A stretch of DNA of 64,000 nucleotides from DASUAS01 sp963756895 (GCA_963756895.1 CAVWPI010000016.1:124001-188000); one strand, 5' to 3'; positions 1-8,837 are shown, counted from the first letter of the stretch. Numbers and translations: made by a program. Notes: generated from the letters alone by a model not told the origin.

Positions 1-886
1 TGCCGTCGGCGCAGCGCACGTTGATGTTCTCGTGCGAGAACACACCCTGCGGGCTCTCCCACCCGGGGACGACCCAGGCGTGGACCATGTAGCCGGTGAT
101 CGACATGAACTGGCCACCCACGCCGGTGCACTGCTCCTGGGAGACGTCGGCGTCGGCCGGGAAGGGCACGTCGATGCCGGCCGGGCTCGGCTTGATGCAC
201 ACGTGGCTGTGACGGTGCCAGTGGTCGTTGGGACCCGCGAAGCCCTCGGGCGCCTCGCCCATCGCGTAGTACATGAGGCCGACGATCTTCGAGGTCGGGC
301 TGGTGCCGTCGTAGATGAGCGACTGCACGGCGTTGGGGTCGAACGTCCCGCCCCCCGTCATCGGGCCGCCGATGTAGTGCGCTCCGCTGCCAGGCGCGAA
401 GCCACCCGCGAGCTTGTAGCCCGCGGCGGTCGCGTCGGCGACGGTGGGGTACTGCATGGCGTGGTCGCGCGCGCTGGTGAGCTGCTGGGCGACGAGTGCG
501 CGCGTCGGGGCGTCGAGCGGCTCGTCGGGCTGCGCCTCGGCCGCGATGTCCTGTGCCTTCACTCCGTGGACGTGTTGACCGTTCACGTCGGTGGCGCCGG
601 CGCTGCCTGCGCTCGCGGCAGACGAGTCGCTCGCCGCCGTCGCGCCGCTCCCACCACCGCCGGCCGGGGTCGACACCACCGAAGGCACGCTCGGATCGGA
701 GTCGGTCAGCAGCACCAGTGCCGCGCCCACCATGAAGCCGAGCACGAGCACGGCCAGCCAGCGGGCACGACTCGCCGATCGCTGGCCCGTGCCACGCGGT
801 CCGCGGGGCGCCCGTCCGGCGCGTGCGTCGACGCGCTCACCGTGCTGTCCGGGATCGTCGGTCGGTCGGTCGAGGACGGTGGCCAT
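1..886 (-). CDS. Membrane-anchored His/Cys-rich extracytoplasmic protein (3' end off window)
   Basis: Unbroken minus-strand frame from an ATG at 886 to the window edge (295 residues visible, C-terminus missing). A basic N-terminus precedes one hydrophobic segment at about residues 42-60, then a low-complexity Ser/Ala/Gly linker to about residue 100, which suggests an anchored extracytoplasmic protein. The visible domain (about 130-295) has a His cluster HWHRHSHVC at 222-230 and further Cys at about 253 and 292, which could bind metal or form disulfides. A G-rich Shine-Dalgarno-like stretch precedes the ATG. I do not recognise the family. The plus strand across this gene is also open for a long way, but that is a GC-frame artefact. 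Function unknown. Confidence 0.75.
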   Translation of the reverse strand, partial: MATVLDRPTDDPGQHGERVDARAGRAPRGPRGTGQRSASRARWLAVLVLGFMVGAALVLLTDSDPSVPSVVSTPAGGGGSGATAASDSSAASAGSAGATDVNGQHVHGVKAQDIAAEAQPDEPLDAPTRALVAQQLTSARDHAMQYPTVADATAAGYKLAGGFAPGSGAHYIGGPMTGGGTFDPNAVQSLIYDGTSPTSKIVGLMYYAMGEAPEGFAGPNDHWHRHSHVCIKPSPAGIDVPFPADADVSQEQCTGVGGQFMSITGYMVHAWVVPGWESPQGVFSHENINVRCADG

Positions 887-988
887 GACGATTCCCCCCG
901 GTCTCGTCGTCGCGCCGGTTCGGCGCAGGTGCTGTTGCGAGAGACTATCGGGCCGAAGGGCGGGCGTGTCGGAATCGCGGCCTTTCGC

Positions 989-2134
989 TCAGCCGTCGAC
1001 TGCCCCGCGCGCCGCCACCTCGACCACCTGCGATGCCGGCACCGCGACTTCGGCACCGCGGTCGTCCTGCACCCCGACGACGCCCCAGGTACGGCTCCGG
1101 AGGTCGATCCACGGGTAGAAGCCCTTGCCCCCGTTGCCGCTCACGACTTCCGTGGCGCCGTCGGCGCCGACGACGTCGGGCCAGCACCCGAGGCCGTAGC
1201 GAGGGATGCCGGTGATCCCCACGGAGTAGTCGTGCGCAGTGTCGTAGGGCGCGACCTGGTTGCGCAGCATCTCGTGGACCGTGTCGGCGCCCAGGACGCG
1301 CGTGCCACCCGTGCTCCCGTCGTGCAAGAGCATGGCGACGAACCGTCCGTAGTCGTCGACCGTGGTCGTCGCGCCGAACGCGGGGTTGGGCGTGTCGGGC
1401 GCGCCCGGCCACGACGTGGACGTCATCCCGAGTGGTCCGAGGAGACGCTGCTGAACCACCGACGCGAAGTCGGCACCGCCGAGCACCTCGATCAGGCGGC
1501 CGACCACGAGGAAGGGTGCGTTGCCGTAGGAGAACTGCGAACCCGCCGCGAACTCGCGTGGCGACCCCGCGAGGGTCTGCACGCACGCCGCGAGCCCGAC
1601 ACCACCGTTCTGGCACGCGTTGTCGTGCACGCCGGACGTGTGGTCCATCAACATGCGCGGGGTGATCGGCGGGGTCGAGCCCGCGAACTCGGGCAACCAC
1701 CGGGCGATGTCGTCGTCGAGCCCGACCGCGCGGCCGTCGACGAACGTCATGAACGTGGCCGCGGTGAGCCACTTCGTGCTCGACGCGAGGTCGAGCGGCG
1801 TCGACGCCGACACGCTCCCCACGCCGTGCTCGTGGAGCACGGAGCCATCGTCGGCCACGATCCGCAGGAAGCCGCCCGGGAGTCCGGCCTCGGCGACGCG
1901 CTGTTCGAGGGCGCCGTCGACGCCGTCGAACGCACCGGATGCGTAGCTGCGCGGCGCGACCGGCGGCGTCGTCGCGGCCGCGACTGAGGTCGACGGAGCC
2001 GCATCGGTGGTCGCGACCGTCGAGGTCGGTACCGACGCCGTGCGCCTGACGTCGTCCGAACCGCCGCACGCACCGAGCGCGAGCCCCGCCACCAGCACGA
2101 CGACGATCGCGCCGGCCCGTCGACGTCCGGTCAC
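989..2134 (-). CDS. Beta-lactamase-family serine hydrolase, predicted lipoprotein
   Basis: 381 residues from a GTG start. The N-terminus is a lipoprotein signal with a lipobox ending LGAC (Cys 23), followed by a Thr/Ser/Ala-rich spacer, so it is probably anchored outside the membrane. The class C beta-lactamase/DD-peptidase fold is supported by an SxxK motif (SSTK, 118-121) holding the nucleophilic Ser and general-base Lys, and by a YxN motif (YGN, 203-205). A GNGGKG stretch near the C-terminus could be the third box. Likely role: D-peptidase, esterase or another serine hydrolase acting on envelope or extracellular substrates; specificity cannot be read. It ends about 100 bases downstream of the preceding minus-strand gene's start, so it is separately expressed from that gene. 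Confidence 0.85.
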   Translation of the reverse strand: MTGRRRAGAIVVVLVAGLALGACGGSDDVRRTASVPTSTVATTDAAPSTSVAAATTPPVAPRSYASGAFDGVDGALEQRVAEAGLPGGFLRIVADDGSVLHEHGVGSVSASTPLDLASSTKWLTAATFMTFVDGRAVGLDDDIARWLPEFAGSTPPITPRMLMDHTSGVHDNACQNGGVGLAACVQTLAGSPREFAAGSQFSYGNAPFLVVGRLIEVLGGADFASVVQQRLLGPLGMTSTSWPGAPDTPNPAFGATTTVDDYGRFVAMLLHDGSTGGTRVLGADTVHEMLRNQVAPYDTAHDYSVGITGIPRYGLGCWPDVVGADGATEVVSGNGGKGFYPWIDLRSRTWGVVGVQDDRGAEVAVPASQVVEVAARGAVDG

Positions 2135-2144
2135 GAGGTGCCTG

Positions 2145-3128
2145 CTAGGTACCGCGCGGTTGCATGCCCGCGGCGACGTACATCGCGTCGAGCACGCGGA
2201 TGTTGGCGATCGAGTCCGCAGGGGGAGTGAGCGTCGGTTCGCCGCGCAGCACGGCTGCGGTGAACGCGTCGAGCTGGAACTCGTACGTCGGTCGGCGCGA
2301 GAAGCGCTCGGTGCGGGACGTGCCGTCGACGGTCACCCGCATTCGGTGCCACACGTGCGGGTTCGTGGGGTTGATCACGTGCAGTTCACCGCGTGTCCCT
2401 CGTGCGCGCACGAACGTCTTGAGCACGTCGGTCGACCACATCGAGCAGATGACCCGACCGGTGTGTCCGCTCGGGAACGCGAGCTCGGCCCGCATGGCGC
2501 GGTCGACGTCGGGAGTGCGGAGCTTCGCCGTTGCCGACGTCACCGTCGGTTCCTCGAGTCCGAGGAGTCGGGCGAGGTGGACCGTGTACGTCCCCACGTC
2601 CATCGCCGCGCCACCGCCGAGGTCGTACTGGTAACGGATGTCGGAGAACCGGGGCAGCGGGAAGCACAGTGCCGCTTCGACGTGCTCGAGCGTCCCGAGC
2701 TCGCCGTCCTCCACCAGGGCCCGCATGCGCTGCGCGAGCGGGTGGTAGCGGTAGTGGAAGGCCTCCATGACCACGAGCCCGGTGCGGTCGGCGACCGCGG
2801 CCACCTGCTCGGCCTCGATCGCGTTGTTGGTGAACGGCTTCTCGCAGAGGACGTGCTTCCCCGCCTCGAGCGCGGCGATGGTCCACTCCGCGTGCAACCC
2901 GTTGGGGAGCGGGTTGTAGATCGCGTCGATGTCGGGATCAGCGAGCAGGTCGCCGTAGGAGTCGAAGACGCGCGGGATCCCGTGCTTCGTGGCGAAGGCA
3001 TCGGCACGACTGCGGTCCCGTGCGGCGAGCGCGACGACCTCGGCGTCGGGGGAGGTCCGAGCCGGCTTCACGATCGCGGCGGGCGCGATGCGCGCGGCTC
3101 CGAGGACACCGATGCGGAGCGTGGTCAT
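2145..3128 (-). CDS. Gfo/Idh/MocA-family NAD(P)-dependent oxidoreductase
   Basis: 327 residues. The N-terminal Rossmann fold begins with a glycine-rich loop (GVLGAARIAP, residues 7-16), and the family hallmark EKP (96-98) is present after CEKPFTNN. The C-terminal half has the usual alpha/beta substrate domain with conserved Asp/Tyr/His positions (MDVGTYTVHL). Members oxidise or reduce sugars, inositols and related polyols, but the substrate here is not readable. The ATG start is favoured because a TACAGT box lies 8 bases upstream (leaderless type). The gene ends only 10 bases before the serine hydrolase GTG, so the two may be co-transcribed. Confidence 0.88.
   Translation of the reverse strand: MTTLRIGVLGAARIAPAAIVKPARTSPDAEVVALAARDRSRADAFATKHGIPRVFDSYGDLLADPDIDAIYNPLPNGLHAEWTIAALEAGKHVLCEKPFTNNAIEAEQVAAVADRTGLVVMEAFHYRYHPLAQRMRALVEDGELGTLEHVEAALCFPLPRFSDIRYQYDLGGGAAMDVGTYTVHLARLLGLEEPTVTSATAKLRTPDVDRAMRAELAFPSGHTGRVICSMWSTDVLKTFVRARGTRGELHVINPTNPHVWHRMRVTVDGTSRTERFSRRPTYEFQLDAFTAAVLRGEPTLTPPADSIANIRVLDAMYVAAGMQPRGT
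3037..3042 (-). other. No separate element; internal to the oxidoreductase
   Basis: This short stretch lies inside the Gfo/Idh/MocA gene. It is listed only to record that nothing distinct was found here. Confidence 0.05.
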
Positions 3129-3136
3129 GGGGCGGC

Positions 3137-3142
3137 ACTGTA
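3137..3142 (-). promoter_or_regulatory. Leaderless-type -10 box for the Gfo/Idh/MocA gene
   Basis: On the minus strand TACAGT is followed by 8 bases and then the ATG at 3128. It fits the TANNNT-N6-8-start pattern repeated through the window. No Shine-Dalgarno sequence is visible. Confidence 0.5.
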
Positions 3143-3173
3143 GGGGGCGCCCAGCGCGGTCCGGCTCGCGGCG

Positions 3174-3201
3174 GCAGGCGTCAGGCGTCAGGCATCAGGC
3201 G
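3174..3201. repeat. 7-bp tandem repeat (4 copies) over the PilZ gene stop
   Basis: Four head-to-tail copies of a unit close to TCAGGCG. On the minus strand each copy reads CGCCTGA, so the stop codon TGA of the PilZ-like gene (3195-3197) is itself inside a copy and is repeated downstream. Confidence 0.85.
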
Positions 3202-3612
3202 GACTGGGCCTCGCTGGTGTTCATGTCCCGCAGGAGACGCAACAGGAGCGCTCGTTCGAGTGCACCCACGTCGATGAACACGAGGCCGGCGCGTGCGGTG
3301 CCGTCGTCGTAGGACGCGTGGCGCACCTCGCCGCGGACCTGGATGCTCGGCGTGGCGGCGGGCCCCGAGCGGTAGGTCCAGCTCGACGCGATCGCCGACC
3401 GCGATCACGGCGTCGACCAGGTGCAGCCCCGCGCCTTCCATCGACAGGTCGGTGAGCACGCACGACTCGTAGTCGTCGCCGGCGTAGTGCAGGTGCTCAC
3501 GCGCTTCGTCGACCACGCGGAAACGGCCGTCCCATCCCGCCTGCTGTCGCTCGACCTTCCGACGGTCGCCGAAGCGCCGTTGCCCCTCAGCCCGCACCCG
3601 CCGCTTGAACAT
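3195..3612 (-). CDS. PilZ-domain-like protein, one frameshift
   Basis: The N-terminal frame (ATG at 3612) contains the PilZ-like stretch CVLTDLSMEGAGLHL followed by GDRVELDLPLG. It then loses homology in a run of four G (about 3362-3366). Shifting frame there restores a continuous sequence (IQVRGEVRHASYDDG, then GLVFIDVG) that runs to the TGA at 3195. About 138 residues in all. PilZ domains bind cyclic di-GMP, but the usual N-terminal RxxxR is only hinted at in the Arg-rich start (FGDRRKVERQ), so ligand binding is uncertain. The break sits in a homopolymer and is probably a consensus error. Possible role: c-di-GMP-responsive adaptor. Confidence 0.65.
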
Positions 3613-3769
3613 GGGTCATCCGCCTCTTGCGCGCCTGTTGCACGTGTGCCGCGCCGCCACTCCGAACAGACGGGACATCGGCGCCGTTCCCGGGACCACT
3701 GAAGCGACCGTGACGCCTGCCACGCGCCCGCAGGCGCGTGACCGGCGTCACGATCAGCTCGCTCTGGCC

Positions 3770-3829
3770 GTCACGCGGCAGGCCGTCACGCGTCAGGCCG
3801 TCACGCGTCAGGCTGTCACGCGGCAGGAG
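3770..3829. repeat. 15-bp tandem repeat (4 copies) over the VOC gene stop
   Basis: Four contiguous copies of GTCACGCGTCAGGCC, differing by one to three bases each. Read on the minus strand, every unit ends in CGTGA. The first of these is the real stop of the VOC gene (3816-3818), and the other three repeat the last codons plus stop downstream of the gene. This occupies much of the roughly 200-base gap between the VOC and PilZ genes, which otherwise shows no gene. Confidence 0.9.
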
Positions 3830-4217
3830 GGGCGAAGAACTCCAGCGCGATCCCGTCGGGGTCGCGGAAGCTCAGGCCGGAGCCGTAGGTGGCGTCCTTG
3901 ATGCGGCCCCGTTCGACGCCCATCTCGTCGAGGCGGGCGGCCCACTTCTCGAGCTCGGTCCGGTCGGCGACACCGAACGCCACGTGGTCGAGGCCGACGC
4001 GGAACTCGCTGAAGTCACCGGCCGGTGCCCTCGTGCCGTGCTGGTGGAGCCCGATCAGGGTCCCGCCGCCGACCAGGTACACCGTGTGGTGCAGGTCGGG
4101 GTCGGTGTCCTCGTCGATCACGGGTTCCGAGTCGAAGAGCGCCTCGTACCACGGGGCGCTCACGGACAGGTCACGCACGGTCAGCGCGACGTGGGTGAGA
4201 GGGGGGAACTCGGTCAT
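3816..4217 (-). CDS. VOC (glyoxalase/bleomycin-resistance) family protein
   Basis: 133 residues, one VOC domain with the typical start (HVALTVRDLSVSAPWYEALF) and the late DPDGIALEFF motif. Candidate metal ligands are His 9, an internal His/Gln region (GLHQHG) and the C-terminal Glu of ALEFF. Such proteins are lyases, dioxygenases or binding proteins. The start has a good Shine-Dalgarno run (AGGAAGGAAG). It is divergent from the AraC regulator at 4287, which could control it. The last codons and stop lie in a four-copy tandem repeat. Confidence 0.85.
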   Translation of the reverse strand: MTEFPPLTHVALTVRDLSVSAPWYEALFDSEPVIDEDTDPDLHHTVYLVGGGTLIGLHQHGTRAPAGDFSEFRVGLDHVAFGVADRTELEKWAARLDEMGVERGRIKDATYGSGLSFRDPDGIALEFFAPPAA

Positions 4218-4286
4218 GTCGTCTTCCTTCCTGGTTAGGGTCAGTCACTTGCACCTCCAGTCTCCGGGTGAGCAGGACCGAGCACC

Positions 4287-5342
4287 ATGACCGTGGAACC
4301 GCCAGACCTGGCCGCGACCCCGCTCCTGCAGGACGCGCTCGAGCAGCTGCGGCTGGAGGGCGCGATCTTCTTCCGCACCGAGCTCAGCGAGCCGTTCGCG
4401 TTCGAATCGACGCCGTCGGCGCTGGCCGACCTGCTGCACCCGGGCGCCGAGCGCGTGATCCTGTTCCACATCGTCGCCTGCGGGACGTGCTGGGTCGCGG
4501 GCGACGACGGCGAACGCCACTGGGCGGAACCCGGCGATGTGATCGTGCTCCCGTACGGCGACCACCACCTGATCGGTGGCGCGTCCCCCGCGTCGTGCGT
4601 GCCCATCACCGACCTGATCGAGCCCCTGCCCTGGAGCGACCTCCCGGCCATCCGCCACGGTGGCGGCGGCGACCGGGTCGACCTCGTCTGTGGCTACCTC
4701 GTGTCCGACGACCCGCTGTTCGATCCTGCGTTGCGGGTCTTCCCGTCGGCGTTCGTGGTGCGGTTGCCGAAGGACGCCACGCGTGGCTGGGTCCAGGCGA
4801 GCGTCACCTACGCCGCCACCGAGAACGTGCCGTCGAATGCGAGCCCGAGTGTGGTCTCGACCCGCCTGCCCGAGCTGGTGCTCATCGAGGTGTTGCGCCA
4901 CCACCTGGCGTCGGCGCCGGCGGCCGACCACGGCTGGTTGGCGGCGCTGCACGATCCGGTGCTCGCACCCGCGCTCGCGCTGCTGCACGGCGATCCGGCG
5001 CGCCGGTGGACGGTGGCCGACCTCGCGGGCGAGGTCGCGGTGTCGAGGTCGGTGCTCGACGAGCGGTTCCGGCAGGTTCTCGCCCGATCACCGATCCGCT
5101 ACCTCACCGAGTGGCGCATGCACCTCGCCGAGGAGCTGCTCGACACCACCGACCTCGGCGTCGTGCCCATCGCGCGCCGGGTGGGCTACGAGTCGGAGGA
5201 GGCGTTCAGTCGCGCGTTCAAGCGCGCGCACGGCGACTCGCCGGGCCGCTGGCGAACCCGTGAGCGGGCGCCGGCTGGTACAGCCGTGACTGGTACATCC
5301 GTGACGACCATGACGAGCAGCACGATGGGAGAGCAGCAGTGA
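4287..5342 (+). CDS. AraC-family transcriptional regulator with cupin sensor domain
   Basis: 351 residues. The N-terminal half (about 1-200) is a cupin-type sensor as in AraC regulators of the CFTR/AraC_binding_2 type (EPGDVIVLPYGDHHL). The C-terminal part (about 240-330) is the double helix-turn-helix, with WTVADLAGEVAVSRSVLDER and a second helix pair ending GYESEEAFSRAFKR, followed by the usual P-x-R(W)R. It overlaps the following SDR start by 4 bases, so both are one transcript and the SDR is a likely target. The last about 20 residues are a Thr/Ser-rich tail produced partly by a 15-bp duplication. Confidence 0.9.
   Translation: MTVEPPDLAATPLLQDALEQLRLEGAIFFRTELSEPFAFESTPSALADLLHPGAERVILFHIVACGTCWVAGDDGERHWAEPGDVIVLPYGDHHLIGGASPASCVPITDLIEPLPWSDLPAIRHGGGGDRVDLVCGYLVSDDPLFDPALRVFPSAFVVRLPKDATRGWVQASVTYAATENVPSNASPSVVSTRLPELVLIEVLRHHLASAPAADHGWLAALHDPVLAPALALLHGDPARRWTVADLAGEVAVSRSVLDERFRQVLARSPIRYLTEWRMHLAEELLDTTDLGVVPIARRVGYESEEAFSRAFKRAHGDSPGRWRTRERAPAGTAVTGTSVTTMTSSTMGEQQ
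5275..5304. repeat. 15-bp tandem duplication in the AraC gene 3' end
   Basis: Two copies of CTGGTACANCCGTGA in direct contact, encoding TAVTGTSV in the C-terminal tail of the AraC regulator. Each copy carries an out-of-frame TGA. Confidence 0.7.
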
Positions 5343-6284
5343 GCGGACGCCTCGAAGGCAAGGCGGTGATCGTGTCCGGCGCGGGCGGCGGCATCGGTCG
5401 CGAACACGCACGACTCTTCGCGGAGGAGGGCGCCTCGGTGGTCGTGAACGACACCGGACGGCGCACGGGTGCCGACGCGGCCAGCGTGGTGGCGGAGATC
5501 GAGGCCGCGGGCGGCACCGCGGTGGCCGACACGAAGTCGGCCACGTGGGACGGGGCCGCGGCGATCGTGGAGCACGCACTCGACGCGTTCGGGCGCGTCG
5601 ACGTGCTGGTGAACAACGCGACCGCCGCCCGCAACGCCGATCTCTGGCAGGTCACCGAGGCCGAGTGGGATCTCGCGCAGGACGTGAACCTCAAGGGCTA
5701 CTTCGCCCTCATCCGCGAAGTCGCACCGCACCTCTGCGGCCAGGGCGCCGGCGCGATCGTCAACACCAGCTCCGGCTCCGGCTTCGGTCACCCGTCGGCG
5801 GTCGCGTACGCAGCGGCGAAGGAGGGTGTCGTCGGACTCACCCGGACCGTGGCGCGCGAACTGGGGCGGTTCGGCGTGCGCTGCAACGCCATCCGGCCGC
5901 TGGCGCTCGGTCGGTCCACCGCCGAGTACAGCGAGGCCACCGCCAAGTGGACCACGCTCATGGCGCTCACCATGCGGCCGCGTGGCGGCGCGGCGTCGCA
6001 GTTCGCGGCGGCGACGCCGGACACCCACCCGCCGGCCAAGATCTCACCGATGGTGGTCTGGCTCTGCACCGACGCCGGCGCGCAACGTGAACGGGCGGAC
6101 GTTCCACGTCACCGGTGACCTGGTCGCGCGCTTCGCCGACTCGCACTACGAGCGTCACGTCGAGCACGCCGGTGGCTGGACCCTCGATGCGCTCGACGAG
6201 ATCGCGCCGACGCAACTCGTCGACGACCTCACGAACGACTTCCTGCTCGAGGACCAGCCCGAGCTGCAACGATGGGAAGGGTGA
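5339..6284 (+). CDS. Short-chain dehydrogenase/reductase (hydroxyacyl-CoA type), one frameshift
   Basis: GTG start overlapping the AraC stop. Rossmann motif GAGGGIGREHA, the structural NNA (VNNATAA) and the catalytic Ser...Tyr-x3-Lys region (NTSSGSG, then YAAAKEG) are present. The frame is lost near 6080 in a GCGCGC stretch. The second frame continues with NVNGRTFHVTGD and a long C-terminal tail to the TGA at 6284, giving about 314 residues. The sequence style (GREHA; VNGRTFHVTG) resembles MFE-2-like 3-hydroxyacyl-CoA dehydrogenase domains, so a role in acyl-CoA or alcohol oxidation is plausible but not certain. The break is probably a consensus error. Confidence 0.78.
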
Positions 6285-6287
6285 GCG

Positions 6288-7316
6288 TCAGCTGCCGAGG
6301 TCGGTGAGGACGGCGCGGCCGAGGTACTTGCTCGCTTCGAGCTCCTCGAAGATGTCACCGAGCTCCGACAGCGCGCCGGTGCGTGACACGTGGCTCTTCA
6401 CCTTGCCGGCCGCGGCCAGCGCCACCAGCTCCCGCATGTCCTGCACGGTTCCCACCGCCGAGAAGATGATGGTGGGGTCCTTCATGAAGAGCTCGAACGG
6501 GTTGAACTCGAGGTTGCCGTCGTCGGTGGGAGGCAGGCCCACGCCGACGAAGAGGCCGTGGGGCCCGAGCAGGTCGAAGCCGAGGCGGAAGCCGGCAACG
6601 CGCGCCGCGAACACCAGGCTGGCGTCGACGCCGCCGAGCTCGGCGCGCACGGTGTCGAGCGCCACCGACGCGTCGATCGCGTAGTCGGCGCCGAGCGACT
6701 TCACGAAGTCGAGGCGCTCCTCGCCCACGTCGATGCCCACGACGGTGTAGCCGAACGCCTTGGCGATCTGCACCGCGTAGTGACCGAGACCACCGGCGGC
6801 ACCGAGGATCGCGACCGGGTTGTTGGGGACCACCCGGTGGTCGAGCAGCTTCTTCACCGCGCCGTACGCGGTGAGACCGCCGCACGCCAGGGGTGCCTCC
6901 TCGTCGCCCAACTCGTCGGGGATCGTCACCAGCGACTTGGCGTACACGGGGAAGTGCTCCGAGAACGTGCCCATGATCGGCTTGCTCTGCGCGCACAGCC
7001 GCGGGCGGCCGTTGAGGCACTCGCGGCACGCGCCGCACCAGTAGCCGCCGCCTGCGCCGCCGAGGCCCAGGATCACACGATCGCCGACCGACACGTAGGC
7101 GTCGGCGCCCGGTCCCAGCGCTTCGACGACACCGATGGCCTCGTGGCCGAGCACGCCGGTGCCGCCGATGCCGTACCAGTCGGACTTGGCGATGTGCAGG
7201 TCGGAGTGGCAGATGCCCGCGGCGCTGATGTGGACCAGCGCCTCCTCGAACTGCGGTTCGGGGATCGGGACGTCGCGGATGTGGAGCTCGCCGTCCTCGA
7301 GCCGTGCTGCCTTCAT
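6288..7316 (-). CDS. Zinc-dependent NAD(P) alcohol dehydrogenase
   Basis: 342 residues. The medium-chain fold has catalytic-zinc ligands in CHSDLH and the GHEAIGVV motif, a four-Cys structural zinc site (CGACRECLNGRPRLC) and a Rossmann loop (GAAGGLGHYAVQIAK). It should oxidise a primary or secondary alcohol, or reduce an aldehyde. The start at 7316 follows a GAGGGGG Shine-Dalgarno. It converges with the SDR, leaving 3 bases between stops, so the pair may serve related alcohol/aldehyde chemistry, but they are not co-transcribed. Confidence 0.92.
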   Translation of the reverse strand: MKAARLEDGELHIRDVPIPEPQFEEALVHISAAGICHSDLHIAKSDWYGIGGTGVLGHEAIGVVEALGPGADAYVSVGDRVILGLGGAGGGYWCGACRECLNGRPRLCAQSKPIMGTFSEHFPVYAKSLVTIPDELGDEEAPLACGGLTAYGAVKKLLDHRVVPNNPVAILGAAGGLGHYAVQIAKAFGYTVVGIDVGEERLDFVKSLGADYAIDASVALDTVRAELGGVDASLVFAARVAGFRLGFDLLGPHGLFVGVGLPPTDDGNLEFNPFELFMKDPTIIFSAVGTVQDMRELVALAAAGKVKSHVSRTGALSELGDIFEELEASKYLGRAVLTDLGS

Positions 7317-7385
7317 GTCGGGTCCCCCTCGGTCGTGGTGCGGCCAATCTGTCACACCGCCGGGGATCCCGTCAGGCCGTGAGCC

Positions 7386-8321
7386 TCACGAGCTCAGCGC
7401 CCGCTCGAGTCCCTGCACGTCGTCGACGGTGACCGTGAGGGCGGGGTGGCGGAGCAGGCCGGTGGGAGCCACGCCCGGGACCGAATGGCGGAAACGGATG
7501 CAGAGGCCCTCGCGGTCGTTGGTGGCGAACGTGAGGCCGAAGTCCTTGAGCGACACGTGCGCCGGCCCGGCGGTCTTGACCAACGAGTACGGGCCGGTCG
7601 TCGCGGTGCCGGCGACGTTGTCGACCGGGGTCGTCACGCACCAGGGCCCGAAGCGGGCCGTCAGCACCCGCTCGCCGCCGGTGGATGTCGTCACCTCCAC
7701 GTGCGCCGACGACGGTGTGACCCCGAAGGGCCGCGCCGCCAACCGGTGCCAGCGGTCGAACCGAAAGCCGAACTGCTGGGAGGGAGCGGAGTGCATCGGA
7801 GGCGCGACGGGCGCGTCCTGCTCGGGTGCTTCCTTCCGAGGTGCGTCCTTCTGGGGTGCTTCGGGGTCCTCGCGCGCGTCGGGATCCTCCCGCACCACGT
7901 GACCGCTTCCCTCCTCGCGTTTGCCGCCGAGACCTTCCCACACCTCCTGCACGTTGACGTACTGCCCGTCGGGGAGCGCGCGCAGCTGGCCGAGCAGTTC
8001 GGTCGGCGCGTGCTCCTCCTCGGCGCACTCGATGATCGCGTCGCGCCCCGCGGGGAAGATCCCCGGCCGGAGGTGGATCGCCAGTTCGCTGCGTGCCATC
8101 ACCTCGGTGCGCGAGAGGCCGCCGGCGATCTCGTCACCACCCTCGGCGTCGTGGAGCTCGCCGACGATCGCCTGCGCGGTGGGCTCGCCGTCGCCCGCGT
8201 CCTCCATCAGCCGCGACTCCTCGGAGCGGGACTCGACCGGTGCCCCGTGGGTCAACGACGACACCTCGTGCTCGAGCTCGTCGTCGACGCGTGGACTGTG
8301 GAGGTTGCTCTGGCGTTCCAT
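7386..8321 (-). CDS. DUF2795-domain protein with an uncharacterised C-terminal domain
   Basis: 311 residues. Residues about 70-135 match the DUF2795 pattern (AIHLRPGIFPAGRDAII, LRALPDGQYVNVQEVW), a small helical domain common in actinobacteria. It is followed by a charged, repetitive linker (about 136-175, alternating D/E/P/K/A) and a beta-rich domain (about 180-305) that I do not recognise. No signal peptide or membrane segment is seen, so it is probably cytoplasmic. Function unknown. It lies 20 bases upstream of the ADH and reads toward it, so may share its transcript. Confidence 0.75.
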   Translation of the reverse strand: MERQSNLHSPRVDDELEHEVSSLTHGAPVESRSEESRLMEDAGDGEPTAQAIVGELHDAEGGDEIAGGLSRTEVMARSELAIHLRPGIFPAGRDAIIECAEEEHAPTELLGQLRALPDGQYVNVQEVWEGLGGKREEGSGHVVREDPDAREDPEAPQKDAPRKEAPEQDAPVAPPMHSAPSQQFGFRFDRWHRLAARPFGVTPSSAHVEVTTSTGGERVLTARFGPWCVTTPVDNVAGTATTGPYSLVKTAGPAHVSLKDFGLTFATNDREGLCIRFRHSVPGVAPTGLLRHPALTVTVDDVQGLERALSS

Positions 8322-8357
8322 CCTGCGGCCGTACCCATTGGGCCGGCCGTCGACTCC

Positions 8358-8837
8358 TCAGCCCCGCAGCGCGACCTCGACCTCGATCTCGACCGCACCG
8401 CCACGCGGCAGGGCGGCGACGCCCACCGCCGACCGGGAATGACGGCCGGCGTCGCCGAACACCTCGCCCAGGAGCCGACTGGCCCCGTCGACCACCGCGG
8501 GCTGCTGCACGAAGCGCGGCGCCGACGCCACGAACGCGAGCACGGTGAGCACCCGTTCGATGCGATCGAGGTCGCCCAGCTCCGCCCGCAGCACGGAAAG
8601 GGCGTTCAGCGCGCACCACCGCGCCGCCGCGGCGCCCTCTTCCACCGACACGTCCTCTCCCAGGACCCCCGGGTGGACGAGCGCGCCGTCGTGGTCGCGG
8701 GGGAGCTGGCCCGAGGTGCGGGCGCGGCCGCCATGGACCACGACCGCGTCGAGGGGATCGTGGGGCGGATACGGGCCCGGGAGCGCGATCCCGAGGGCGT
8801 CGAGGCGTTCCTGCACGGTCTGGTCGGGGCTCGTCAC
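8358..8837 (-). CDS. RidA/YjgF-family protein
   Basis: 159 residues from a GTG at 8837. The sequence follows the RidA pattern of the longer actinobacterial subgroup: SGQLP early, EEGAAAARWCALNAL in the middle and the C-terminal GRHSRSAVGVAALP with the conserved Arg. Canonical RidA deaminates reactive 2-aminoacrylate enamines, but this subgroup is not characterised. The extended frame upstream of 8837 overlaps the divergent promoter and is rejected. It is divergent from the solute-binding protein gene. Confidence 0.85.
   Translation of the reverse strand: MTSPDQTVQERLDALGIALPGPYPPHDPLDAVVVHGGRARTSGQLPRDHDGALVHPGVLGEDVSVEEGAAAARWCALNALSVLRAELGDLDRIERVLTVLAFVASAPRFVQQPAVVDGASRLLGEVFGDAGRHSRSAVGVAALPRGGAVEIEVEVALRG

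Noticed and set aside
32..1987. A 651-codon open frame on the plus strand
   Set aside because: Arg/Val/Asp-rich low-complexity translation typical of antisense frames in GC-rich DNA; the minus strand has recognisable genes here.
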